Below, piece after piece: positions 8,053-13,963 of a DNA stretch of 20,506 nucleotides. The stretch is from Hyphomonadaceae bacterium (GTDB lineage: Bacteria > Pseudomonadota > Alphaproteobacteria > Caulobacterales > Hyphomonadaceae), in contig JAUYSA010000162.1 in assembly GCA_030696545.1 (NCBI GenBank), positions 1-20,506 of the forward strand, written 5' to 3'. The notes under the pieces were generated by a model that was not told the DNA's origin, made no database searches, and saw only the letters and a program-made list of their open reading frames with translations. Numbering within the stretch: the stretch's first letter is position 1; every line of letters begins with the position of its first letter. A program made the position numbers and the translations under genes.

Positions 8053-8688
8053 CTAATCTGACCGTCCTGCAGACACATAACTCTTGAGCATCGTCGAAGT
8101 CTCACCGGCCATCGTGCTTGCAGATACAGGCAGGCCGACCTTATCGACAAACCATCTGTGAGCGAGCGCATCTGCCGTTTCGACAAGCAGTGTCGCTTTG
8201 AGTTCTGCGCCGTCGACGTACTCGGAAAGAGCTGATGTCACTGCAATGACGATCTTCGAGCGTAGCGCTTCGATCCGGCGGCGTTGGGCGGGTGAAATAG
8301 GGACTTCGGTAGACAGGGCGCGATGCAATCGCGGATCATCCTGGTGTAACTGGATGAAGCCAGAGACCACCGCCTCGACTATATCATCAGCGTCCTTTCC
8401 GCTGGACAGAATACTCGTGGCTTCGGCGAGTTTGGCTTCGCCTGCCGCCAGGTGCCGATCAATGATCACGTTGAGAATGGATTGCTTGTTGGGGAAGTAC
8501 TCGTAAACGGATCCGATCGACACGCCGGCGCGGGCTGCAATCGCATTGGTATTGAGCGCCGGCCATCCCCGTTCCGCCAGAATCCGAGCAGTGGCTTTGA
8601 CGATCGCATCCACAGTCGCCCTTGAACGCGACTGCAAAGCGCGGCGCACCGGACGCTTCGCACTCTTTTTCGCCCTTTTTTCCGGCAT
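8053..8688 (-). CDS. TetR/AcrR-family transcriptional regulator
   Basis: A 211-residue one-component repressor. A basic N-terminal arm (residues 1-22, many Lys/Arg) precedes the DNA-binding domain. The helix-turn-helix is at about 47-66 (NTNAIAARAGVSIGSVYEYF), followed by the family-typical PNKQSIL. The rest is a variable helical ligand-binding domain with no recognisable ligand signature. The gene is divergent from the alpha/beta hydrolase gene, with 47 bp between the two ATGs. It therefore probably controls itself and the hydrolase through sites in that gap; a 10-bp direct repeat and an imperfect palindrome are present there. No strong ribosome site is seen. Nothing ties it to metals except location. 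Confidence 0.9.
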   Translation of the reverse strand: MPEKRAKKSAKRPVRRALQSRSRATVDAIVKATARILAERGWPALNTNAIAARAGVSIGSVYEYFPNKQSILNVIIDRHLAAGEAKLAEATSILSSGKDADDIVEAVVSGFIQLHQDDPRLHRALSTEVPISPAQRRRIEALRSKIVIAVTSALSEYVDGAELKATLLVETADALAHRWFVDKVGLPVSASTMAGETSTMLKSYVSAGRSD

Positions 8689-8692
8689 CGGG

Positions 8693-8716
8693 AATCCGAG
8701 TATTCAAATCCGAGTA
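8693..8716. repeat. Tandem 10-bp direct repeat, candidate TetR operator
   Basis: AATCCGAGTA occurs at 8693-8702 and again at 8707-8716, a 14-bp period, in the spacer between divergent tetR and hydrolase genes. The first copy starts 5 nt upstream of the tetR ATG, so a bound repressor would block tetR expression. Confidence 0.4.
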
Positions 8717-8724
8717 ATTGCTCG
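8711..8724. promoter_or_regulatory. Imperfect palindrome in tetR/hydrolase spacer, candidate operator
   Basis: CGAGTAATTGCTCG matches its reverse complement at 12 of 14 positions (CGAG, AATT and CTCG all symmetric). It overlaps the second copy of the direct repeat. Dyad symmetry in a divergent TetR spacer is what a TetR-family operator usually looks like; the assignment is inference. Confidence 0.35.
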
Positions 8725-8735
8725 ACATTAGGGGC

Positions 8736-9695
8736 ATGAAGCACTTTCGCAACTCCCCATCATGGACGATCTACCGCGAAATTCTCGCAGAAGAATTCGG
8801 GATCGTTCTCACCACCGAGCCGGAGGAAATCCAGTTGGTGATCCGGGGCCATAAGGTTCGCATGGATCATTGGCCCGCTTCCGGCGTCACCAAGGGCACG
8901 CTGCTTCTTGTACATGGCGGAGGCGGCAATGGACGCATTCTTGCGCCACTCGCCGAACCCCTGTCCCAACGCGGATGGAAAGTGCTTGCACCGGACCTGC
9001 CGGGCTACGGGCTGACCCAGCCCGCAACCGGTTACAGGGGCGAGTATTCTGAATGGCCGGCAGTGCTCTCTGCTATCGCGGACGCCGAGCGGGCGCCGAC
9101 CGTCATTATGGGGCTGTCGATGGGCGGGCTAACGGCCTTCCTCGCAACGCAGGCGAGCCAAAACATCAGAGGCGTCATCGCAACGACGCTCCTCGATCTG
9201 TCGGACCGGTCCACCTTCATCCGCGCGGCCCGCTGGCGCTGGCTTGGCCAGCTCAGCCTGTTCAGCATGGCGGCCATACCCTGGCTTTTTGATCGGATGG
9301 TATTGCCGCTTTCGCTCGTCACGCCCCTCGCCGCCATGAGCAGCAATACGCGCATGCAGGCATACTTCCAGAATGACCCGCACATCGGCAAGAGCTGGAA
9401 GCCGGCGCGCTTCTTTCGGACGCTCCATCAGCACCGCATCAAGGACTGGACGCTCAACTGTCCGCTATTGCTTGTGCACCCTGGACAAGACGTCTGGACG
9501 CCGACCGAGCTCAGCCTCGCGGTCTTCGACAAAATCCAGACAAATAAACGCTTCGTTCAACTGAGGGCGGGGTCGCATCTGCCAATGGAAGCATCGGCCT
9601 ACGGTGACCTCATCGCGGAATGCGAAAAATTCTTGAACGAGATCGCCAGGACCGTGTTCTCCCCCGGAGCGCTGGTTGGCGAGGACCGCAGATAG
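8736..9695 (+). CDS. Alpha/beta hydrolase
   Basis: A 319-residue serine hydrolase of the alpha/beta fold. The strand LLLVHGGGGNG (about 57-66) gives the oxyanion region. The nucleophile elbow is GLSMGG with Ser128. The likely acid is D252 in HPGQDVWTP and the catalytic base H281 in GSHLPME. All three triad residues are present and in order. The lid region (about 155-230) is hydrophobic and aromatic, suggesting a non-polar ester or similar substrate, but the substrate cannot be named. There is no signal peptide, so it is probably cytoplasmic. The ATG at 8736 was chosen; an in-frame TTG at 8718 would add 6 residues. An AGGGG precedes the ATG but by one base only, so initiation may be weak or leaderless. 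It is probably regulated by the divergent TetR protein. Confidence 0.88.
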   Translation: MKHFRNSPSWTIYREILAEEFGIVLTTEPEEIQLVIRGHKVRMDHWPASGVTKGTLLLVHGGGGNGRILAPLAEPLSQRGWKVLAPDLPGYGLTQPATGYRGEYSEWPAVLSAIADAERAPTVIMGLSMGGLTAFLATQASQNIRGVIATTLLDLSDRSTFIRAARWRWLGQLSLFSMAAIPWLFDRMVLPLSLVTPLAAMSSNTRMQAYFQNDPHIGKSWKPARFFRTLHQHRIKDWTLNCPLLLVHPGQDVWTPTELSLAVFDKIQTNKRFVQLRAGSHLPMEASAYGDLIAECEKFLNEIARTVFSPGALVGEDRR

Positions 9696-9865
9696 TTTGC
9701 GAAGCCAAATCAGATTGGCGACGCAATGCGCGCTTGCAGTAAGCGAGGAGATGAGCGGGCAGGGCGGGCTTCAACAAGCGCAGCTTCTCTTGTCCGTCTT
9801 GCGTTGTTCCCCAAGCCAAGTTGCTTGTCGGCTTTACCTGACAATCGCATCAGGGCGCCCGCCAT

Positions 9866-10258
9866 CTATCGCGGCGAAAGCGCCCCGATGATCCGGCACT
9901 CTGCAATCGCGCCCTTCTGACATTGGCCAATCAGGTCGCACAGTTCGCGTCGCAATGCCTTCAGGTCCGCGATCTTGCGTTCGACGTCACGCAGATGATC
10001 CTGCCCGATGACGTCGACAGTTCCGCAATCACTGTTCCGGCTCTCTGCCAGCTCGGGCAGCTCGCGACTCTGATCAAGTGTGAACCCGAGATCGCGGGCG
10101 CGGCGGATGAAACTCAGACGGCCGAGATGGACCTCGCTATAGCTCCGATAGTTGCTTCGCGTGCGGCCAGGTTCGGGCAGGAGGCCGATGCGTTCGTAAT
10201 AGCGTATCGTCTCGACCTTTGCGCCGGCGGCTTCGGCGAGCGCGACTATTGGATACAT
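9866..10258 (-). CDS. MerR-family metal-responsive regulator (CadR/PbrR/ZntR-like)
   Basis: A 130-residue activator that twists its promoter when metal binds. The N-terminal winged helix-turn-helix contains VETIRYYERIGLLPEPGR and SNYRSYSE, typical of MerR proteins. The dimerisation helix and metal loop hold Cys78, Cys113 and Cys121, matching the three-cysteine pattern of CadR, PbrR and MerR; an extra Cys107 is present. The C113-to-C121 spacing has seven residues between, so Cd/Pb/Zn-type sensing is likely, but Hg or Co cannot be excluded. The ATG at 10258 gives the standard N-terminus MYPIVALAEAAG; an in-frame TTG at 10270 would add four residues. It is divergent from the CDF-like gene, with a MerR-type operator between them. 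Confidence 0.9.
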   Translation of the reverse strand: MYPIVALAEAAGAKVETIRYYERIGLLPEPGRTRSNYRSYSEVHLGRLSFIRRARDLGFTLDQSRELPELAESRNSDCGTVDVIGQDHLRDVERKIADLKALRRELCDLIGQCQKGAIAECRIIGALSPR

Positions 10259-10273
10259 GGCTTTCGGCAAAGC

Positions 10274-10304
10274 TTGACCCTGTAGGGACTACAGGGTCCA
10301 GACT
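10274..10304 (+). promoter_or_regulatory. MerR-type promoter/operator for the CDF-DUF3703 genes
   Basis: A -35 box TTGACC at 10274-10279 and a weak -10 box CAGACT at 10299-10304 are separated by 19 bp, the over-long spacing typical of MerR-family promoters. Within this lies a perfect inverted repeat at 10276-10298: GACCCTGTAG, three bases GGA, then CTACAGGGTC. The layout predicts that the divergent MerR protein binds here and activates the downstream transporter when metal is present. The ATG of the transporter is 32 nt downstream of the -10 box. Confidence 0.85.
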
Positions 10305-10336
10305 ACCTTTGTACGCGTTGGAGTCGAGGGTTTTTC

Positions 10337-11008
10337 ATGTCGGGATGTTGCGACAAGGATGTCTGCAACCCAGGCGCTGTTGCCAAGCCTGATGCCGCGT
10401 GGCGTCGGGTGTTGATCATCGCGCTTTGCGCCAATGCGAGCATGTTCGTCGTGGAATTGGCCGCGGGCCTGACAGCGGGCTCTTCCGCCTTGCAGGCGGA
10501 CGCGCTGGATTTCCTGGCGGACGCGGCGAACTACGCGATCAGTTTTGGGATCGCAGGCCTTGCGTTGTCCGTGCGGGCGTGGGCGGCAATGCTGAAGAGC
10601 GCCACACTTCTGGCGCTCGGCGTATTCGTGGTGGGCTCGGCAGCATGGGGCGCCTGGGCGGGAGATGCGATTCCTCACGTCGCCACGATGGGTGTGGTCG
10701 GGTTCCTGGCGCTGGTCGCGAACGCCGGGGTCGCGTTGATGCTGTTCCGCTATCGCCGTGGTGACGCCAAGATGCGTTCGGTCTGGATTTGCTCGCGCAA
10801 TGACGCACTCGGCAACATCGCTGTCATGCTGGCGGCGCTTGGCGTGTTGGGCACGGGGACGCTCTGGCCCGACCTGATCGTGGCCGGCGTCATTGCGGGG
10901 CTCGCAATCAGCGGGGGCAGCTCGACCATGCGACACGCCTACCGGGAATTGCGTTCCACAACTACGAGCGTCGTTGGCGTGCTGGAGGTAGGCAGACATG
11001 CATCATGA
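10337..11008 (+). CDS. Short CDF-like cation transporter
   Basis: A 223-residue inner-membrane cation exporter related to the cation diffusion facilitator family. Six hydrophobic helices fit at about 22-48, 51-79, 85-108, 116-138, 148-174 and 178-200. Helix 2 has D58xxxD62, and helix 5 has C152xxxD156 where many CDF proteins have HxxxD; these four are the candidate transport site. It lacks the usual C-terminal cytoplasmic domain, which explains the short length. The N-terminus is Cys-rich (MSGCCDKDVC), a likely metal-binding patch. GAGGG at 10326-10330 lies 6 nt before the ATG. Induction by the divergent MerR protein is strongly suggested by the promoter. It overlaps the next gene by 11 nt. 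Confidence 0.83.
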   Translation: MSGCCDKDVCNPGAVAKPDAAWRRVLIIALCANASMFVVELAAGLTAGSSALQADALDFLADAANYAISFGIAGLALSVRAWAAMLKSATLLALGVFVVGSAAWGAWAGDAIPHVATMGVVGFLALVANAGVALMLFRYRRGDAKMRSVWICSRNDALGNIAVMLAALGVLGTGTLWPDLIVAGVIAGLAISGGSSTMRHAYRELRSTTTSVVGVLEVGRHAS

Positions 11009-11432
11009 ACTCGCCAAGGCCGTTCGCGCTGAACTGGCTCATGTGCAGCAGGCGTGGAATCAGAACCGGCTTTCGGATGCCTTCCACCATGCCGAGCGCG
11101 CCCACATTCTGGGCCAACGGTATCTAGTTCCGCACGCACACACCCACTGGTGGATGCTTCGCATCGGCTGGAGACGGCGCGATGGCCGAGAAGTCACCGG
11201 CCAGCTGTTGCGGGTTCTGGCCGTCTTGCCGGGCTTTGTGACCGGCTGGATTCCCAAGGGGAACACCGGCGGGGCCAATGTCTCGGCGTTGAGGCAGATG
11301 CAGATTCCGGATGATCTCAAGCCGCTCGCGGATTTCAGCGTCGGGAGTGACGTGCTCAAGCGTGCACTGTTGTTGGCGAGCGCCCTTCTGATTGTCGTGG
11401 GAGTTGTCGCCGTGCTCAACCTTGGGAATTAA
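10998..11432 (+). CDS. DUF3703 family protein
   Basis: A 144-residue protein recognised as DUF3703 by AERAHILGQRYLVPHAHTHWWMLRIGWRRRD (about 32-62) and WIPKGNTGGANVSALRQMQIP (about 84-104). Its function is unknown. It is rich in histidine near the N-terminus (H2, H3, H30, H31, H36, H46, H48, H50), including HAHTH. A hydrophobic helix at about 120-141 would anchor it to the membrane at its C-terminal end. The start overlaps the transporter stop by 11 nt and has GGAGG at 10984-10988, 9 nt upstream, so translation is probably coupled. The pairing with a MerR regulator and CDF-like transporter suggests a metal-handling partner such as a chaperone or transporter accessory (inference). Confidence 0.85.
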   Translation: MHHELAKAVRAELAHVQQAWNQNRLSDAFHHAERAHILGQRYLVPHAHTHWWMLRIGWRRRDGREVTGQLLRVLAVLPGFVTGWIPKGNTGGANVSALRQMQIPDDLKPLADFSVGSDVLKRALLLASALLIVVGVVAVLNLGN

Positions 11433-11594
11433 GCGCAGCGTACGGATTCAACGGGGTCTCTCGCGCACTGCTCGGCTTAGACGAATTTCGTGCTGCGCGT
11501 TGTGTTTCGCCGCGGTGACTCGCGCGGTCGGACCTTGCGATTGCAAAGCGGCCAATATCGGCGCGACTATCACGTGTTCTTGGAAATTGATGTC

Positions 11595-11990
11595 ATGCGG
11601 CTACTTTTCGGTTTGGCCTTTACGGCAGTCGTAGGGGTAGCGCAGCTGGCCTACGCCCAGCAGTCCTCCTTGTTTCCCACTATTGGCCCCAGCTTCAAGG
11701 AATCCGCGGTCAGCGCGGACAGGTTTGACGCAGTGTTCAATGTCCCCGTCACAACTTTTCCTGCTGTCGCGCTGTTGTTGGGGCAGACTGCCGACGCGCG
11801 GTTCGACGCTGTTGTCTGCAATGTGAGCGGGGAGGTTCCCGGGTGGGTCAAGGCTGACCCAGCGGCGCGATGGGGTGTTTTGGACCCAGGCCAGTGCACC
11901 ATGTTCGCCAATTTCGCCGATCTTCAACTGACGACCGCTGGCAGCCAAATGGAATGGACTGTGAAAGTCTTTCTCCGTTCACATCGGTAG
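11595..11990 (+). CDS. Secreted hypothetical protein
   Basis: I do not recognise this 131-residue protein. Residues 1-21 form a clear Sec signal peptide (MRLLFGLAFTAVVGVAQLAYA) with a likely cut before QQSS. The mature part is about 110 residues with two cysteines (C75, C101) that could form a disulfide, and appears mostly beta-stranded. It has no His- or Met-rich segment. The ATG at 11595 was chosen because the signal begins there, with GGAAA at 11582-11586 upstream; the frame is open back to 11490 but those residues look non-coding. It stands alone, 162 bp after DUF3703 and 178 bp before the next gene, so an operon link is uncertain. Confidence 0.6.
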   Translation: MRLLFGLAFTAVVGVAQLAYAQQSSLFPTIGPSFKESAVSADRFDAVFNVPVTTFPAVALLLGQTADARFDAVVCNVSGEVPGWVKADPAARWGVLDPGQCTMFANFADLQLTTAGSQMEWTVKVFLRSHR

Positions 11991-12014
11991 TGCCGATGGC
12001 TACTCATCTTGAAA

Positions 12015-12119
12015 ATGAATGAGCGAAGATCGCGCTGATATAACATAACTCCCGAGGCGCTAACGCCCGCCTTTGACGCAGTGGTGAAGGCGCAGGCGGA
12101 GGACTTATTGTCCGTTTAA
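12015..12119 (+). pseudogene. Possible remnant of a small gene with an internal stop
   Basis: An ATG at 12015 opens a frame that hits TGA at 12036 after seven codons. The same frame then continues as YNITPEALTPAFDAVVKAQ up to TAA at 12117, a stretch with protein-like composition. A CGA-to-TGA change would explain the break. It is too short to name and could be chance. Confidence 0.13.
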
Positions 12120-12140
12120 GCAATTCCGGTCTAGATTGCT
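12119..12140. repeat. Inverted repeat upstream of the second RND cluster
   Basis: AGCAAT at 12119-12124 and ATTGCT at 12135-12140 are perfect complements separated by 10 bp. They lie 29 bp before the start chosen for the CzcI-like gene, so they could be an operator or leader hairpin for the cluster. No clear -35/-10 pair was found nearby. Confidence 0.3.
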
Positions 12141-12168
12141 CCTTCAATACCTCCTATCTCGGTTCGCG

Positions 12169-12552
12169 ATGTCCTTTGGATCAACCCTGCAAGCTCTGAT
12201 GAAGGCGGCGCAAGTTGTGCTGGCTGCAGTCGTGCTTGTTGGCGCGCCCATGGCTGATGCAGCCGTCTGTGCTGGCGACGAGTTCTCGCTCACAGTCGAA
12301 ATCGATGCCGCGTCTCCGGAATTGGCTGGAGCATCTGTTGAACCAGCTCCAGGAGGCGCCGATCATGAGTCACGGCTGCCCGGTGAAGACCAGCACTGCG
12401 TCCATGGTCACTGCCATCATTCGACTCCCTTCAAGAGCAGTGACACTACCGCACCGGTGCCTGCAGCAAGCGCCACCGCCGCGACCCCGATCACAAAGAT
12501 AGCGGCCCTCGTGCACGTATCCGTCGGCCTCGAACGCCCGCCGAAGGCCTGA
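12169..12552 (+). CDS. CzcI-like secreted His/Cys-rich protein
   Basis: A 127-residue exported protein preceding czcC, in the position held by CzcI in Cupriavidus. Its size, signal peptide, His/Cys cluster and ending in ERPPKA resemble CzcI-type and similar small periplasmic proteins; direct sequence identity is not obvious. The signal is hydrophobic with a cut near ADA or ADAA. The metal-binding candidate is HCVHGHCHH (near residues 84-92), followed by an Ala/Thr-rich tail. Three starts are possible: TTG 12136, ATG 12169 and ATG 12199. 12169 is a compromise, because none has a strong ribosome site and 12199 also gives a good signal. A role in modulating the pump or buffering periplasmic metal is inferred. 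The gap to czcC is 67 bp. Confidence 0.6.
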   Translation: MSFGSTLQALMKAAQVVLAAVVLVGAPMADAAVCAGDEFSLTVEIDAASPELAGASVEPAPGGADHESRLPGEDQHCVHGHCHHSTPFKSSDTTAPVPAASATAATPITKIAALVHVSVGLERPPKA

Positions 12553-12571
12553 CTCGAAGTGTAACCGCGCG

Positions 12572-12587
12572 CGCATGATCGCATGCG
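12572..12587. repeat. Short hairpin between the CzcI-like gene and czcC
   Basis: CGCATG at 12572-12577 and CATGCG at 12582-12587 are perfect complements with a 4-base loop (ATCG). There is no T-run, so it is not a typical terminator. It could tune expression between the two genes or be chance. Confidence 0.25.
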
Positions 12588-12619
12588 TAGAGCTGACACT
12601 CTGATTTCAGGCAATTCCA

Positions 12620-13864
12620 ATGCAATCGACAACTCGCGTCTGCGGACGCGTAGCGCTTAGCTGGGCGCTGGCGGCGATGGTTCCGATGGGAGCAGCGTGG
12701 GCGCAGGCTGCGCCAACCCCACTGACGCTGGCCGAAGCGCTGGATCGTGCACGCACGACCTCGCCGGTCGTCGAGATTGCGGACGCCCAGGTCGAGGCCG
12801 CACGCGGCCGGCAGACCCAGGCCGGCGCGGGCATCAATCCCGAGGCCAGCTACACCGTCGAGAATTTCTCGGGCAGCGGCGTCTTGAGGGGCATGGACAG
12901 CGCGGAGTCAACGATCGGCCTTTCCCAGCAACTCGAACTCGGCGGCAAACGCGAAGCTCGCAGCGAAACTGCGGGCAAGCAGGCGGATGCGGTCGCTGTT
13001 CGTGGCCGTATTGCTCGGGCTGACCTTGATCTGACCGTACGCGAGCGCTTCGCCGAACTATCCGCCGCCGAGGAGCGTCTGGATCTGGCGCGCGCCGCGC
13101 TGGAGCGCGCGAGGAAACTGTCCGATCTCGCACAGACACTTGTGGACGCAGGTCGAGAGCCGCCGCTGCGCGTGCTGCGGGCGCAAGCTCTGGCCGCACA
13201 AGCAGAAGCGCAGTTCAGTATTGCGTCTGCCGAACTGGCTGCCGCACAGCGTGGCCTTGCGGTCCTGTGGGGGGGCGCCGAGAGCGCAATCGACGCCGTC
13301 GGACCCTGGGAGTTCCAGCAGCCTGACGAACGTCTGAACACCTCTCCGACAGATACGCTGGACTATCGTCTGGCGGTCGCCGAGCACGACGCGGCTGAAG
13401 CGGCGCTCAGGCTGGAAAAGGCCAATGCCTGGGTCGATGTGACGGTCAGTGGGGGCCTGCGGCGATTTGAGTCGACCGGGGAACAGGCATGGATCGCCGG
13501 CATCAGCATTCCGATCCCGATCCAGAACATGAATGGCGGCGCCATCGCCGCCGCTCGGGCGGACGACAGGGCCGCGGAGCTGCAGTTGAACATCGCACTT
13601 GCTGAAATGGTGCGAAGGATCAACGACGCGCGCTCCGCCTTTGAAGCGGCTGATGCGCGCGCCGCTGCGCTTGAAAACCAGGCGGTTCGTCAGGCTGAGG
13701 AGGCGCTAAGCCTCGCGCAGATCGGATACGAGGCTGGTCGCTTTCAGTTGATCGACGTCCTCGACGCAGAGGATGCCTTTGCGAGCATTCGCAATGCATC
13801 GATCGACGCCAGGCTAGCGCGCGCACGCGCAGCTGCAGCGCTTATTCGCGCCAACGCAAACTGA
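12620..13864 (+). CDS. czcC: Outer-membrane factor, CzcC-like (TolC superfamily)
   Basis: The outer-membrane channel of the second RND system. The 414-residue length matches CzcC. Residues 1-28 are a Sec signal with a cut near AWA before QAAP. Two outer-membrane-efflux repeats follow (about 36-215 and 245-410), each rich in Ala/Glu/Arg coiled-coil helices. Recognisable CzcC-type stretches are PLTLAEALDRA, INPEASYTVENFSGSG, IGLSQQLELGGKR and, near the end, QIGYEAGRFQLIDVLDAE. Only a weak AGG precedes the ATG. It would form the trimeric outer-membrane tunnel docked to the hairpin of the CzcB at 13964. The adaptor gene follows after 99 bp that hold a tiny open frame. Confidence 0.93.
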   Translation: MQSTTRVCGRVALSWALAAMVPMGAAWAQAAPTPLTLAEALDRARTTSPVVEIADAQVEAARGRQTQAGAGINPEASYTVENFSGSGVLRGMDSAESTIGLSQQLELGGKREARSETAGKQADAVAVRGRIARADLDLTVRERFAELSAAEERLDLARAALERARKLSDLAQTLVDAGREPPLRVLRAQALAAQAEAQFSIASAELAAAQRGLAVLWGGAESAIDAVGPWEFQQPDERLNTSPTDTLDYRLAVAEHDAAEAALRLEKANAWVDVTVSGGLRRFESTGEQAWIAGISIPIPIQNMNGGAIAAARADDRAAELQLNIALAEMVRRINDARSAFEAADARAAALENQAVRQAEEALSLAQIGYEAGRFQLIDVLDAEDAFASIRNASIDARLARARAAAALIRANAN

Positions 13865-13872
13865 TCAGCACC

Positions 13873-13962
13873 ATGTATCGCACCATCGCCATCCGCATCC
13901 CGTTCAATCTTCCCGGCCGAGTCCGCTCAGCGACGCCGCCGACGCTTTCCAAGGGCAACTAG
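13873..13962 (+). CDS. Tiny open frame between czcC and czcB
   Basis: A 29-codon frame (MYRTIAIRIPFNLPGRVRS and onward) fills the czcC-czcB gap and its TAG ends one base before the czcB ATG. The composition is basic and it has no strong ribosome site. The near-abutting stop could couple translation into czcB, but chance is equally possible. Confidence 0.18.
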   Translation: MYRTIAIRIPFNLPGRVRSATPPTLSKGN

Positions 13963-13963
13963 A

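Noticed and set aside
8718..8735. TTG at 8718 as the start of the hydrolase
   Set aside because: Adds only six residues, has no ribosome site and would use a rarer start than the ATG at 8736; not excluded.
9853..9885. GGGCGC/GCGCCC inverted repeat around the end of the MerR gene
   Set aside because: Short arms with a 21-bp gap in GC-rich DNA, partly inside the coding end; likely chance.
10289..10999. 236-codon open frame on the - strand opposite the CDF-like transporter
   Set aside because: Arg/His/Gln-rich with no domain; the + strand gene has helices, motifs, a ribosome site and a matching promoter.
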